A stretch of DNA of 64,000 nt from Chloroflexota bacterium. GTDB lineage: Bacteria; Chloroflexota; UBA6077; FW602-bin22; JACPRP01. Positions within the stretch are counted from its first letter, which is position 1; each line of letters starts with the position of its first letter. The notes beneath the pieces are model-generated. The model saw only the letters and a program-made list of their open reading frames with translations, made no database searches and was not told where the DNA came from. A program made the translations under genes and the position numbers. The stretch spans positions 1-64,000 of the forward strand of contig JAMCWX010000018.1 of the NCBI GenBank assembly GCA_023480885.1, read 5' to 3'. Below, one piece after another: positions 37,501 through 45,117 of the stretch.

Positions 37501-37874
37501 GCCAAGCGGGTGTCTGGTGCCTCAACTCCGCGTACTTTTTGTTACCTCCACACGCATGCTCCGCGAACTACCTTCTCGCAATTCTTAACTCTCGAGCAAT
37601 CTACTTCTACTTCAAGCTGATCGCGCAGACCAGCGGCATGGGTGTACCACGATGGATTAACCTGTATGTGGAGCAGTTTCCAATCCCGAACGCAGCCCCT
37701 CAGATCAGGACGAAACTAGAGGATATGGTTGAATGTATCCTTTCACAAAAGCAGAGCAATCCCAAGGCCGGCACGTCGGCGCTAGAGCAGGAAATTAATG
37801 AGGCTATTTACCGGCTCTATGGTCTTACCGATGAGGAAATCGCCATCGTGGAAGAATCGACCCGTACGACGTGA
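34557..37874 (+). CDS. Eco57I-type adenine-specific DNA methyltransferase with target-recognition domain
   Basis: 1105 residues from a GTG with GGAGGAG upstream. The N-terminal 400 residues are alpha/beta with no clear PD-(D/E)xK nuclease that I can see. The methylase core has AYYTPREIVHYM (about 408), the SAM motif VCDPAVGSGAFPVGM (about 516-530), YGVDIDAGAVEIAKLRLWLSL, and the catalytic NPPY (about 687). The C-terminal 270 residues hold the recognition domain (VIRGRDVERYGNL, GVPRWINLYVEQFPIP). Base composition falls sharply just after NPPY. It is coupled by a four-base overlap to the PLD-helicase. The pair resembles a split type ISP or IIG restriction system. PglX and DrmMI are relatives, but no BREX or DISARM partners are present. 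Confidence 0.87.
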   Translation: MNRSQAYDLVRQTFAHKFDKSLFARVSRELLNHMDESRAKSWNSQYVKDAFKGHVQRYERLGTYTSPKKEKLDVLIVYLTSESKLERARTAIRNFVADHLKTRDEKDAALVAFVSPSESTWRFSYIKMEYASVEKPTGRVGVEARLTPARRFSYIVGEGESCHTAQTRFLGLLQDTATDPTLADIEDAFSVEAVTKEFFTRYAELFGEIHKALDRLVVNDATVRDEFAAKGLKTVDFAKKLVGQIVFLHFLQRKGWLGVGKGQDWGSGPRDFLRRMANGEYGKYDNFYNDVLEPLFYDTLATDRGHEAWCDRFQCRVPFLNGGLFEPPGDYDWRKTDIILPNKLFTNAEHVEEGIRGTGVLDVFDRYNFTVNEAEPLEKEVAIDPEMLGKVFENLIEENRRKGLGAYYTPREIVHYMCQESLINYLDTAVNAREKSLVPEKPEQGKLFGEPEPVQTTLKTPAYEEVVPRADIETFVRLGEQISHYEAVDTRYPVKMPKSIEQHARLIDEKLAEITVCDPAVGSGAFPVGMMTEIVRARCALTPYFNDVHERTPYHFKRHAIQNCLYGVDIDAGAVEIAKLRLWLSLVVDEEDVKQIKPLPNLDYKIVTGNSLTGVEKNLFNVDLFERLEDLKPRYFNESDKTRKGTYKHEIDTLIHLLTKGKQAFDFEVYFSEVFHLKRGFDVMIANPPYVSHDQITEDKDTLRRIFNAYNAFADLYCYFLERAVDLLHLEGTLTFITSNSYLKAEYGAKLRSLLRKKTTIRQLLNLEVSQIFSDAIVNVAILVAQKTGSQGERQTDMARVSNSTWNSDGFHEFVRSQSFFIPLQHFLSPQWSLEKPEILAVRSKIEIGGRTLKQMGAKIRLGVATGCNDAFVIDSAKREELILEQKASADIIVPVIRGRDVERYGNLKPSLFLIAAKNGVNIMRDYPAIYGHLHSFGEKFRKRGAQGENWWNLRACAFYDDFSKDKIVWMELSDKARFTKCQAGVWCLNSAYFLLPPHACSANYLLAILNSRAIYFYFKLIAQTSGMGVPRWINLYVEQFPIPNAAPQIRTKLEDMVECILSQKQSNPKAGTSALEQEINEAIYRLYGLTDEEIAIVEESTRTT

Positions 37875-38193
37875 CTGCAGAAGAACTTCTTTTCCGCTGA
37901 CCCGCCTAGTACTTTGGGCCTCCCCTGTCCAGCCCAGTCGCTATCTCAGGAAACAGCCAGTTGATTGATTCGTTGGACGCCCATGGCAGACCTGGGCCAG
38001 CCCTTCGCACGAAGCGTTCCCCACATTCCGCTACCGCAGTATACTCATCGCCAGCAGACCGGCGCGAGAATAGTTTGGTTATCATACCCGTCCTTGTCCG
38101 CCACGGGCCTCGGTAGTAGAATAGATATTACAGGGTTGAACGGCCCTTCGTGCAAAGGCGATAGCGGCGCTAGCGCCAGGGGAAACGGTACCT
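37875..38193 (+). other. Gene-free gap after the methylase
   Basis: 319 bases with no supported gene or terminator. TAGAAT near 38118 could be the -10 of the next gene. Confidence 0.4.
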
Positions 38194-39219
38194 ATGTCGG
38201 AGAGCATCCAGGACATACTGTTTGTGGAGCTTGTCGGCGGCATCGGCGACCTGCTTATCGCGCTGCCGGCCATTCACGCCACAGCCCGCTCCCATCCCGA
38301 TGCGCGCCTGAACGTCCTGACCTTCCCCGCGCACGCCGAGCTGATCGAGAAAGACCCGCTCATCGCGCGCATCTTCACGACGCCGCCTGAGGGCGGCTCA
38401 CGGGATTACCTCTCTCAAACCGAAACCCTGCGCGACGTGCTCGCGAGCGAGCGTTTCGACGTCGTCGTCTCCGACGCATCCTATGGCGGCATCGACCGCC
38501 TGGTGGAAGGCAGCGGCGCAAGGCGCAAAGTATCACACCTTCGGCAACGATCCTCCGGAGAAGAATCGATCGAGGAGCGATTGGTCTCGCTCCTCGTCGA
38601 CGAGGGCCTGGTCGACGCCGCTTTTCGCGGACTGATCGGGCGCATAGCGCTTAGCAGCGACGAGCGGCTATGGGCCAGGGTATGGCTGTGCAACAACCTG
38701 CCGGGACGAAAACGCAGCGCGGTCATTCATCCAGGGGCAGGAATGGCCATCAAGCGCTGGCCGACCGAACGCTTCGTTAGCCTAGGCAAGTGGCTGGCGC
38801 AAGAGGCTGAGCTTAATGTCATCATCTCGGCTGGCGACGAGAACCGTCTGGCCGAGGAGATCGCGCTCGGCGTCGGCGCCGACGCCTTCATACTGCCGAA
38901 GACCGGCCTCAGGAAGTTCGCCGCCATGGTTGCGGAGGCGGTCGTCTTCGCCTCAGTCGATACGGGGCCCGCTCGCGTTGCCGCGGCTGTGGGCACTTAC
39001 GCCATCGTCCTGTTCGGTCCCAGTTGGGCTGGCCTGTACGGTCTTCGCGAGTCCAGCGTCAACCTCCAGTCGCCGAGACCATGCCCAGAGCGAATGCGAT
39101 TCAATTTCGCCGAGCAGAGCTGCTGGCAAAGCGGCGTATGCATTTACCCCGAGATCCGATCGTGCGTCGAGGATATAGGGGTGGAGATGGTGGTGAGCGA
39201 GATACGGAAGGTTTTGTGA
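38194..39219 (+). CDS. Glycosyltransferase family 9 (heptosyltransferase-like)
   Basis: A 341-residue GT-B glycosyltransferase of the ADP-heptose:LPS heptosyltransferase family: ILFVELVGGIGDLLIALPAI at the N-terminus (about 8-27), VIHPGAGMAIKRWPTERF (about 177-194), and VFASVDTGPARVAAAVGTYA with VLFGPSW near the C-terminus. It transfers a sugar from a nucleotide donor to a cell-surface glycan. The acceptor is unknown, since a classical LPS is not expected in most Chloroflexota. A cysteine-rich tail (CPERMRFNFAEQSCWQSGVC) is also seen in other GT9 proteins. AGGGGA lies upstream of the ATG. Confidence 0.85.
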   Translation: MSESIQDILFVELVGGIGDLLIALPAIHATARSHPDARLNVLTFPAHAELIEKDPLIARIFTTPPEGGSRDYLSQTETLRDVLASERFDVVVSDASYGGIDRLVEGSGARRKVSHLRQRSSGEESIEERLVSLLVDEGLVDAAFRGLIGRIALSSDERLWARVWLCNNLPGRKRSAVIHPGAGMAIKRWPTERFVSLGKWLAQEAELNVIISAGDENRLAEEIALGVGADAFILPKTGLRKFAAMVAEAVVFASVDTGPARVAAAVGTYAIVLFGPSWAGLYGLRESSVNLQSPRPCPERMRFNFAEQSCWQSGVCIYPEIRSCVEDIGVEMVVSEIRKVL

Positions 39220-39325
39220 GAACAGCCTGCCTGCTTATGTTGAGTGGCAGGGAGACCGAGTTGGATAGCAATACAATCCTTTAATACTCGCCTCCAGGAT
39301 TCTTTCAAACTCCCTCCCAAACCTG

Positions 39326-39379
39326 TTGACAGGCACTAGATTTTGTGCTAAATTGCATACCGGGCACAAGATGTAGTAG
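39326..39379 (+). promoter_or_regulatory. nrdR-nrdJ promoter with two NrdR boxes
   Basis: TTGACA (39326-39331), 17 bases, TAAATT (39349-39354). The spacer contains GCACTAGATTTTGTGC (39333-39348), and GCACAAGATGTAGTAG follows at 39364-39379. Both match the NrdR box (CAC-W-ATATAT-W-GTG) with few mismatches, and their centres are 31 bases apart, about three helical turns, the usual tandem geometry. Confidence 0.8.
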
Positions 39380-39513
39380 TTATGCAAAGTAAGGCGAGGC
39401 ATTCATCTATCTGGGACGTCGTTTCGCACCCTCGAAGCGTCGAATGAGATCGAAGACTCAAGCGAGCGTGCCCACGATACATCACGACGCAACCATAGCA
39501 CCACGCCCAGCCT

Positions 39514-39611
39514 GCTAGGAAGGACATTCTGGGATGCGTTCCCCCGCAATGCCCGGCTCAGGGGCTTGATAACTGAGACGCTAGGAAGGACATTCAAGGA
39601 TGCGTTGCCCC
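39514..39611 (+). repeat. Direct repeat duplicating the nrdR initiation region
   Basis: GCTAGGAAGGACATTC, two differing bases, then GGATGCGTT, occurs at 39514-39540 and at 39580-39606, offset by exactly 66 bases. The second copy contains the nrdR ribosome-binding site and ATG; the first contains an equivalent ATG that opens a short reading frame. Confidence 0.85.
39534..39569 (+). CDS. Short upstream open reading frame (uORF) before nrdR
   Basis: ATG to TGA, encoding MRSPAMPGSGA. It has the same ribosome-binding context (AGGAAGGA) as nrdR, which begins MRCP, because the region is duplicated. If translated it would deliver ribosomes 30 bases upstream of the nrdR start. Function is not established. 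Confidence 0.4.
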   Translation: MRSPAMPGSGA

Positions 39612-40097
39612 TATTGTTCCGATTCGGAGACGCGTGTGACGGACTCCCGCGAAGGGGAGCGGACCGTGAGACGGCGGCGGGAGTGTCTCGCCTGTGGCCG
39701 TCGATTCACCACCTACGAGCGCGTAGAGTCGATCAGCACGTGGGTCGTCAAGAAGGATGGTCGGCGTGAGGCATTCGACGGCCAAAAGCTCATCGAAGGC
39801 ATTCGCAAAGCGTGCGCCAAGCGCCCTGTCGCCACCGAAGTCATCGAAGGTCTCGTCAACGAGGTCGAAAGCGAGCTGCTCAAGCTGGGGCCAGTGGAAG
39901 TGCCGAGCAAGAGTATTGGCGAGATGGTCATACAGAGGCTGCGCGAGATAGACGACGTCGCCTACGTCCGATTCGCCTCGGTTTACCGACAGTTCGCCGA
40001 CGTGGACAATCTCATCGAGGAGATCGAAGATTACAAAGAGTGGAAGAAAAACACAAGCGTTCTGAAACATCAAATGAGCCTGTTGACCCTGGATTAA
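39600..40097 (+). CDS. nrdR: Ribonucleotide reductase repressor NrdR
   Basis: 165 residues: a zinc ribbon ([11 protein letters not shown]...[17 protein letters not shown], about 3-47) followed by an ATP cone (about 50-140) that senses ATP and dATP. NrdR binds tandem boxes and represses ribonucleotide reductase genes. AGGAAGGA lies upstream of the ATG. nrdJ follows after 30 bases, so the repressor and its target share the promoter at 39326-39354 carrying the boxes. Confidence 0.96.
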   Translation: MRCPYCSDSETRVTDSREGERTVRRRRECLACGRRFTTYERVESISTWVVKKDGRREAFDGQKLIEGIRKACAKRPVATEVIEGLVNEVESELLKLGPVEVPSKSIGEMVIQRLREIDDVAYVRFASVYRQFADVDNLIEEIEDYKEWKKNTSVLKHQMSLLTLD

Positions 40098-40127
40098 TAT
40101 ATGCATCGAGATGTGAGGAGGGAGTGA

Positions 40128-42392
40128 ATGTCTGAATCGGTCAAGGTTAGCTTGTCTGCCAACGCCATCGCTGTGCTGGAAAGGCGATACCTTAAGAAGG
40201 ATCTCGAGGGTAACCCTATCGAGACGGCCGATGACCTTTTCCGCCGAGTGGCAAGGAACATCGCCTCGGCTGAAATGAAGTACGATCCTCAGGCCGACGT
40301 CGCCGAGGTCGAGGAACAGCTCTACCGAGTAATGGTCAATTTGGACTTCCTCCCGAATTCGCCGACGCTGATGAACGCGGGACGCGAGCTACAGCAGCTC
40401 TCTGCTTGCTTCGTCCTTCCTGTAGACGACTCGATGGAATCGATCTTCGACGCCGTCAAGAACACGGCGCTGATCCATAAAAGCGGCGGGGGCACTGGCT
40501 TCTCCTTCAGTCGCATTCGCCCCGAGAACGACCGCGTGCTCTCGACGGGAGGCATCGCCAGCGGCCCGATCTCTTTCATGAAGGTGTTCGACGCGGCGAC
40601 GGACGCGGTGAAGCAGGGCGGCACCCGGCGTGGGGCCAACATGGCCATTCTCAACGTCGATCATCCCGACATACTGAAGTTCATCAGTTGTAAGAAGAAC
40701 AACGACGTCTTCAACAACTTCAATATCTCGGTGGCGCTGACCGAGGAGTTTATGCGTGCCGTGGAGTTTGACGGCACCTACGATTTGATAAACCCGCGCA
40801 GCGGCGAGGTGGTGGAGACCGTCTCGGCCCGCAGGGTGTTCGACGCCATCGTGGAGATGGCCTGGACCAACGGGGAGCCGGGAATCGTGTTCCTCGATCG
40901 CCTGAATCGCGATAACCCGACGCCGCACATCGGGCGCATCGAGAGCACCAATCCCTGCGGCGAGCAACCGCTGCTGCCTTACGAGTCCTGCAATCTCGGC
41001 TCGATCAACCTTGCCAGGATGGTGACCAAGAAAGACGGCACGGCCATCATCGACTACGCCAAGCTGGGACGGACTGTTCGAACGGCGGCGAGGTTCCTCG
41101 ACAACGTCATCGACATGAACAAATACCCGCTGCCGCAGATCGAAGATATGACGAAGGGCAACCGCAAGATCGGCCTCGGCGTGATGGGCTTCGCCGATAT
41201 GTTGATTCAACTGGGCATCCGCTACGATTCACTGGAAGCTCTCAGGGTAGCCGACGACGTCATGCGCTTCATTCGGGACAGCGCGCGGCAGATGTCGAAG
41301 GAGCTGGCCGAGCAACGTGGCTGCTTCCCCAACTTCCGAGGCAGCGTCTATGATCGCATCGACGGTTCACAAATGAGAAACGCCACCGTCACCACGATCG
41401 CTCCCACCGGAACCCTCAGCATCATCGCGGGCTGCTCGAGCGGCATCGAGCCAATCTTCGCCGTCAGCTACGTGCGCACCGTGATGGACAACGACAAGCT
41501 GATCGAGGTTCACCCGATCTTCGAGGAGCAGGCCAGGCGGGAAGGCTGGTACAGCAAGGAACTGATGGAGAAAATCTCCACGCGTTCGTCGATACAGGAC
41601 GTCGAAGAGATTCCTATGGCCACCAGAAGGATCTTTGTGACGGCCCACGACATCGAGCCTGAATGGCACGTGAGGATGCAGGCGGCCTTCCAGAAGTATA
41701 CCGACAACGCCGTGTCGAAGACGGTAAACTTCAAACGCAGCGCCACCAAGGAAGGCGTCAGGAAGGTGTATATGCTCGCCTATAGCGAGGGATGCAAGGG
41801 TGTGACCATCTATCGCGACGGCAGCAGGGACCAGCAGGTGCTCAGCGTGGGTTCCGGCGAGAAACCCGAGACGAACAAGATCAAAGTGACGCCACGCTCT
41901 CGCCCGACTGTGACCACAGGGCACACGGAGAAGGTCAACACTGGATGCGGCAACCTGTATGTCACCGTCAACTCCGACGAAGAGGGCATCTGCGAGGTAT
42001 TCACGCAGATGGGCAAAGCGGGGGGCTGCGCTTCGGCCCAATCGGAGGCTATCAGCCGCCTGATCTCCCTAGCCTTACGCTCGGGCATCGAGATCGAAGC
42101 CATCGTCAAGCAACTGAAGAGCATTCGCTGCCCCTCCATTTCGATGCGCGGCGGCATAGCGATCCTCTCGTGTCCTGACGCCATTAGCAAGGTGCTGGAG
42201 AAGGACGGCAAGAAGCTCAGCGCTAGCAGCAACGGCCACGACGCGAACAGCAACGGGCACGACGCGGCTCAGATTCAGCTTCCGCTGCCCATCAAGAATC
42301 TCGCGGGCGAATGTCCTGAATGCAGCAGCCTCATCGAGTACACCGATGGCTGCTTCCTCTGCCGCTCGTGCGGCTACTCAAAGTGCGGCTAG
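40128..42392 (+). CDS. nrdJ: Adenosylcobalamin-dependent ribonucleotide reductase (class II)
   Basis: Reduces ribonucleotides to deoxyribonucleotides without oxygen, using a B12-derived radical. It is 754 residues. The N-terminal catalytic barrel has NSPTLMNAGRELQQLSACF (about 77-95), GGGTGFSFSRIRP, the active-site loop STNPCGEQPLLPYESCNLGS (about 275-294) and APTGTLSIIAGCSSGIEP. A TSCPD domain (NTGCGNLYVTV, about 604) follows. A C-terminal zinc-ribbon or redox tail holds CPECSSL and CRSCGYSKC. A glycine-rich NGHDANSNGHDA linker joins them. AGGAGGG lies upstream of the ATG. Confidence 0.97.
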   Translation: MSESVKVSLSANAIAVLERRYLKKDLEGNPIETADDLFRRVARNIASAEMKYDPQADVAEVEEQLYRVMVNLDFLPNSPTLMNAGRELQQLSACFVLPVDDSMESIFDAVKNTALIHKSGGGTGFSFSRIRPENDRVLSTGGIASGPISFMKVFDAATDAVKQGGTRRGANMAILNVDHPDILKFISCKKNNDVFNNFNISVALTEEFMRAVEFDGTYDLINPRSGEVVETVSARRVFDAIVEMAWTNGEPGIVFLDRLNRDNPTPHIGRIESTNPCGEQPLLPYESCNLGSINLARMVTKKDGTAIIDYAKLGRTVRTAARFLDNVIDMNKYPLPQIEDMTKGNRKIGLGVMGFADMLIQLGIRYDSLEALRVADDVMRFIRDSARQMSKELAEQRGCFPNFRGSVYDRIDGSQMRNATVTTIAPTGTLSIIAGCSSGIEPIFAVSYVRTVMDNDKLIEVHPIFEEQARREGWYSKELMEKISTRSSIQDVEEIPMATRRIFVTAHDIEPEWHVRMQAAFQKYTDNAVSKTVNFKRSATKEGVRKVYMLAYSEGCKGVTIYRDGSRDQQVLSVGSGEKPETNKIKVTPRSRPTVTTGHTEKVNTGCGNLYVTVNSDEEGICEVFTQMGKAGGCASAQSEAISRLISLALRSGIEIEAIVKQLKSIRCPSISMRGGIAILSCPDAISKVLEKDGKKLSASSNGHDANSNGHDAAQIQLPLPIKNLAGECPECSSLIEYTDGCFLCRSCGYSKCG

Positions 42393-42410
42393 CTGTGCTA
42401 GAATTAACTG

Positions 42411-44090
42411 ATGATATGGGAAATAAAGGCCGAAGCTAGACGCAAGCTCACAAGAGAACAGGGAACGATTGTCAAAGATTGGGGCGGCAGGATTCCTGTC
42501 GCCCTCGTTTACGCGAACAAGTACAACGTCGGGATGTCCAACCTGGGCTTCCAGACCGTTTACGGAATCCTGAACGCCGACGACCGCACGGTTTGCGAGC
42601 GAGCTTTCTGGGATGGCCAGCTCATGGATGGTTCGGGGAACGCCGTGCTCTCGATCGAGTCACAGCGCGAGCTGTCCGAGTTCGCGGTCGTGGCCTTCTC
42701 GCTCACGTTCGAGCTCGACTACTTCAACGTCGTGGCGATTCTGCGGCAGGCGAAGATACCTCTTCTGGCATCCGAACGTGACGAGAGGCATCCGATCGTA
42801 ATCGCCGGGGGACCGTGTGTCATCGGGAACCCTGAGCCCATCGCCCCATTCTTCGACGCGCTGGCCATCGGCGAAGGCGAAGTTATCGCGCCGCAACTCG
42901 TCGACGCGCTCAGCCAGGGGGCGGACCTGAGCCGGGGCGATTTGCTGGAGAAACTGGCGAATATCCCTGGCGTGTACGTGCCTTCCCTGTACGAGGTGGA
43001 CTATAATGCCGACGGCACGGTCGCTCGCATCGCGCCGAAGGGAGGGCGGCGAGACATCGCTTTTCCAGTTGTCCGCCAGCACGTGCGCAGCCTGGACGAG
43101 TTCCCAGTGCGTTCGGTGGTGCTCACGCCGGATACCGAGCTGGGAGACATGTTCCTGATCGAGATATCTCGCGGCTGCTCGCGAGGATGCCAGTTCTGCC
43201 TGGCAGGATTCGTCTTCTTGCCGGTCCGCGAGCGATCGCTGGAGCAGATCGTCGACCTGGCGCGGGAAGGGTTGCGTTTTCGCAAGCGGATAGGGCTGGT
43301 CGGCGCGGCGACGACGGACTACTCGCGGATGAGCGAGCTAGTGACGCGCCTGCGCGAGATAGGCGCGCAGGTGGCGATTTCGTCGCTGCGCCTGGATTCG
43401 ATCTCCGACGACCTGCTCAAGGCGCTGGTTGAGAGTGGCACGAAGACGATCACGCTCGCCCCCGAGGCTGGATCGGAGCGCATGCGCAAGCTGATCAAAA
43501 AGCGCATCAGCGAGGAGCAAATCTTCCGCGCCGTCGATATGTTGGCGAAATGGAAGATAAGCAGGCTAAAGCTATACTACATGATCGGCCTGCCCAGGGA
43601 AACGATCGAGGATGTGGAGGCTATCGTCAAGCTCACTTTAGAGATGAAGGAAAGGCTGGAACAAAAGCGCGCGAAGGTCAGCATCGGCCTGAACGTAAGC
43701 CCCTTCGTGCCGAAGGCGCAGACGCCGTTTCAGCGCGAATCGATGATGACGGTGCCCGAGATCGAAGACCGCGTACGCCGCGTCAAGCGAGGGCTGCTCC
43801 CGCACAAGGTGCAGGTGCGGACGGAAAGCGCCGAATGGTCGGAAGCGCAAGGGGTATTGGCCAGAGGCGACCGGCGTCTCGCCGGCGTGCTGGCGGCGAT
43901 GGAGAGGAACACGCTGAGCGAATGGCGGCGAGCGCTGGCAGAAGCTGGCCTGTCGGCCGATTTCTACCTGCGCCGTCCTCGGCCCGCCGACGAAGTCCTG
44001 CCGTGGTCGGTCGTCCGCAGCGGCGTGCGGCCAGGCATGCCGGCGCTGGAGTTTCGGCCGATTAAGAGCAGGGCGTTGGCGCAGGAGTGA
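42411..44090 (+). CDS. B12-binding-type radical SAM protein (TIGR03960-like)
   Basis: 559 residues. An N-terminal cobalamin-binding-like domain (VALVYANKYNVGMSNLGFQT, IAGGPCVIGNPEPIAPFFDA) precedes a radical SAM barrel with the cluster motif RGCSRGCQFC (about 254-263), GAATTDYS and TLAPEAGSERMRK. This matches a conserved family of unknown reaction, often encoded near ribosomal or tRNA-modification genes and sometimes paired with a TIGR03936 protein, which is not seen here. A role in RNA modification is a guess. It is 18 bases after nrdJ, so possibly cotranscribed. Confidence 0.85.
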   Translation: MIWEIKAEARRKLTREQGTIVKDWGGRIPVALVYANKYNVGMSNLGFQTVYGILNADDRTVCERAFWDGQLMDGSGNAVLSIESQRELSEFAVVAFSLTFELDYFNVVAILRQAKIPLLASERDERHPIVIAGGPCVIGNPEPIAPFFDALAIGEGEVIAPQLVDALSQGADLSRGDLLEKLANIPGVYVPSLYEVDYNADGTVARIAPKGGRRDIAFPVVRQHVRSLDEFPVRSVVLTPDTELGDMFLIEISRGCSRGCQFCLAGFVFLPVRERSLEQIVDLAREGLRFRKRIGLVGAATTDYSRMSELVTRLREIGAQVAISSLRLDSISDDLLKALVESGTKTITLAPEAGSERMRKLIKKRISEEQIFRAVDMLAKWKISRLKLYYMIGLPRETIEDVEAIVKLTLEMKERLEQKRAKVSIGLNVSPFVPKAQTPFQRESMMTVPEIEDRVRRVKRGLLPHKVQVRTESAEWSEAQGVLARGDRRLAGVLAAMERNTLSEWRRALAEAGLSADFYLRRPRPADEVLPWSVVRSGVRPGMPALEFRPIKSRALAQE

Positions 44091-44096
44091 AGGGGG

Positions 44097-44160
44097 CGCG
44101 GCCCTCACCCTAGCCCCCTCCCAGAGGCATGCGGGGCACCTCTCCCTCTGGGAGAGGTCG
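44097..44160 (+). repeat. CCCTCACCC / CCTCTCCC hairpin repeat, copy 3
   Basis: GCGGCCCTCACCCTAGCCCC, then CCTCTCCCTCTGGGAGAGG, which forms a hairpin. It lies just after the radical SAM gene. Related to 3246-3305 and 16565-16610. Confidence 0.65.
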
Positions 44161-44218
44161 CCCGAACGGAGTAAGGGCGGGTGAGTGTTCGGGCTGGCTG
44201 ATAGGTAGGAGACAGCAG

Positions 44219-45028
44219 ATGCAGAGGACGAAGAAGGGCGATGTCACCTATTGTCGGTTCGATAAGCTGTCGGGATTTCCCGAGGTAGTGCACGGCGTGT
44301 TTGGGCGCGGGGGTGGGGTGAGCCAGGGGTATTTTGCCTCGCTCAACGCGAGCTTCACGATTGGCGACGACCAGGAGGCCGTGGTCGCCAATCGCAGATT
44401 GTTATGTCAAGCGTTGGGGATCCCCTATACTTCGCTGGTCGTGGCCAAGCAGGTTCACGGGACGCACGTGGCCATTATCGACGAGGCGCGCCCCGTGGAG
44501 AGCCCTGAGGAGTGGTACGATCTACTGCCGCCGTCCGACGGAATCGCCACGTCCCTGCGCGGCGTGAACGCGCTGATGACCTTCGCCGACTGCGTTCCCC
44601 TGCTCTTCTTTGACCCGACGCACCAGGCAATCGGCATCGCCCACGGTGGCTGGAAGGGGACCGTGGCGAAGGTCGCCGAGCACATGGTGGAGGAGATGAG
44701 GCTGGCGTTCGCCACGAACCCGGCGCATCTCGTAGTGGCCATCGGCCCTTCCATCGGGCCCTGTTGTTATGAGGTGCGGGAGGACGTTATCTCGGCAGTG
44801 AGACACGCCTTTACGTACGCCGACGACCTGCTCGTAACGCAGCCGAACGGCTCCGTGCACTTCGACCTGTGGGAAGCAAACCGGCGGCAAGCGTTGCGGG
44901 TTGGGGTGCTGCCAGAACACGTGGAGGTTGCCAGGATTTGCACCGCGTGCAACACCGACGTTTTCTTTTCGAACAGGGCAGAAAAGGGTAAGACGGGGCG
45001 GTTTGGGGTCGTGATTGGGTTGCGTTAG
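44219..45028 (+). CDS. pgeF: Laccase-domain protein (YfiH/PgeF; purine nucleoside phosphorylase-like)
   Basis: 269 residues. Zinc-site residues lie in AKQVHGTHVA (about 80-89), TFADCVPLLFFDP (about 120-132) and IGIAHGGWKGTV (about 138-149). The family removes misincorporated L-Ser from peptidoglycan precursors in E. coli (PgeF) and acts on purine nucleosides in LACC1-type members. AGGAG eight bases before the ATG at 44219 sets the start. It is followed by yggS and yggT, a common neighbourhood. Confidence 0.9.
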   Translation: MQRTKKGDVTYCRFDKLSGFPEVVHGVFGRGGGVSQGYFASLNASFTIGDDQEAVVANRRLLCQALGIPYTSLVVAKQVHGTHVAIIDEARPVESPEEWYDLLPPSDGIATSLRGVNALMTFADCVPLLFFDPTHQAIGIAHGGWKGTVAKVAEHMVEEMRLAFATNPAHLVVAIGPSIGPCCYEVREDVISAVRHAFTYADDLLVTQPNGSVHFDLWEANRRQALRVGVLPEHVEVARICTACNTDVFFSNRAEKGKTGRFGVVIGLR

Positions 45029-45062
45029 GTCTAATAGCAGCGACGTATCTGTGCATCCGTAT

Positions 45063-45086
45063 GGGCGACCGGCTGATCGCCCCTAC
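45063..45086 (+). repeat. GGGCGA...TCGCCC hairpin repeat
   Basis: GGGCGA(ccggctga)TCGCCCCTAC in the pgeF-yggS gap, related to the pair at 12680-12762. Confidence 0.5.
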
Positions 45087-45117
45087 ATTGGCATTCAGGC
45101 GGAGGTTAGAACGACGA

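Noticed and set aside
31339..37874. Calling the helicase-methylase pair DISARM or BREX
   Set aside because: No drmA, drmB, drmC, brxC, brxL, pglZ or other hallmark genes are nearby. The PLD domain is fused to the helicase, which differs from DrmD.
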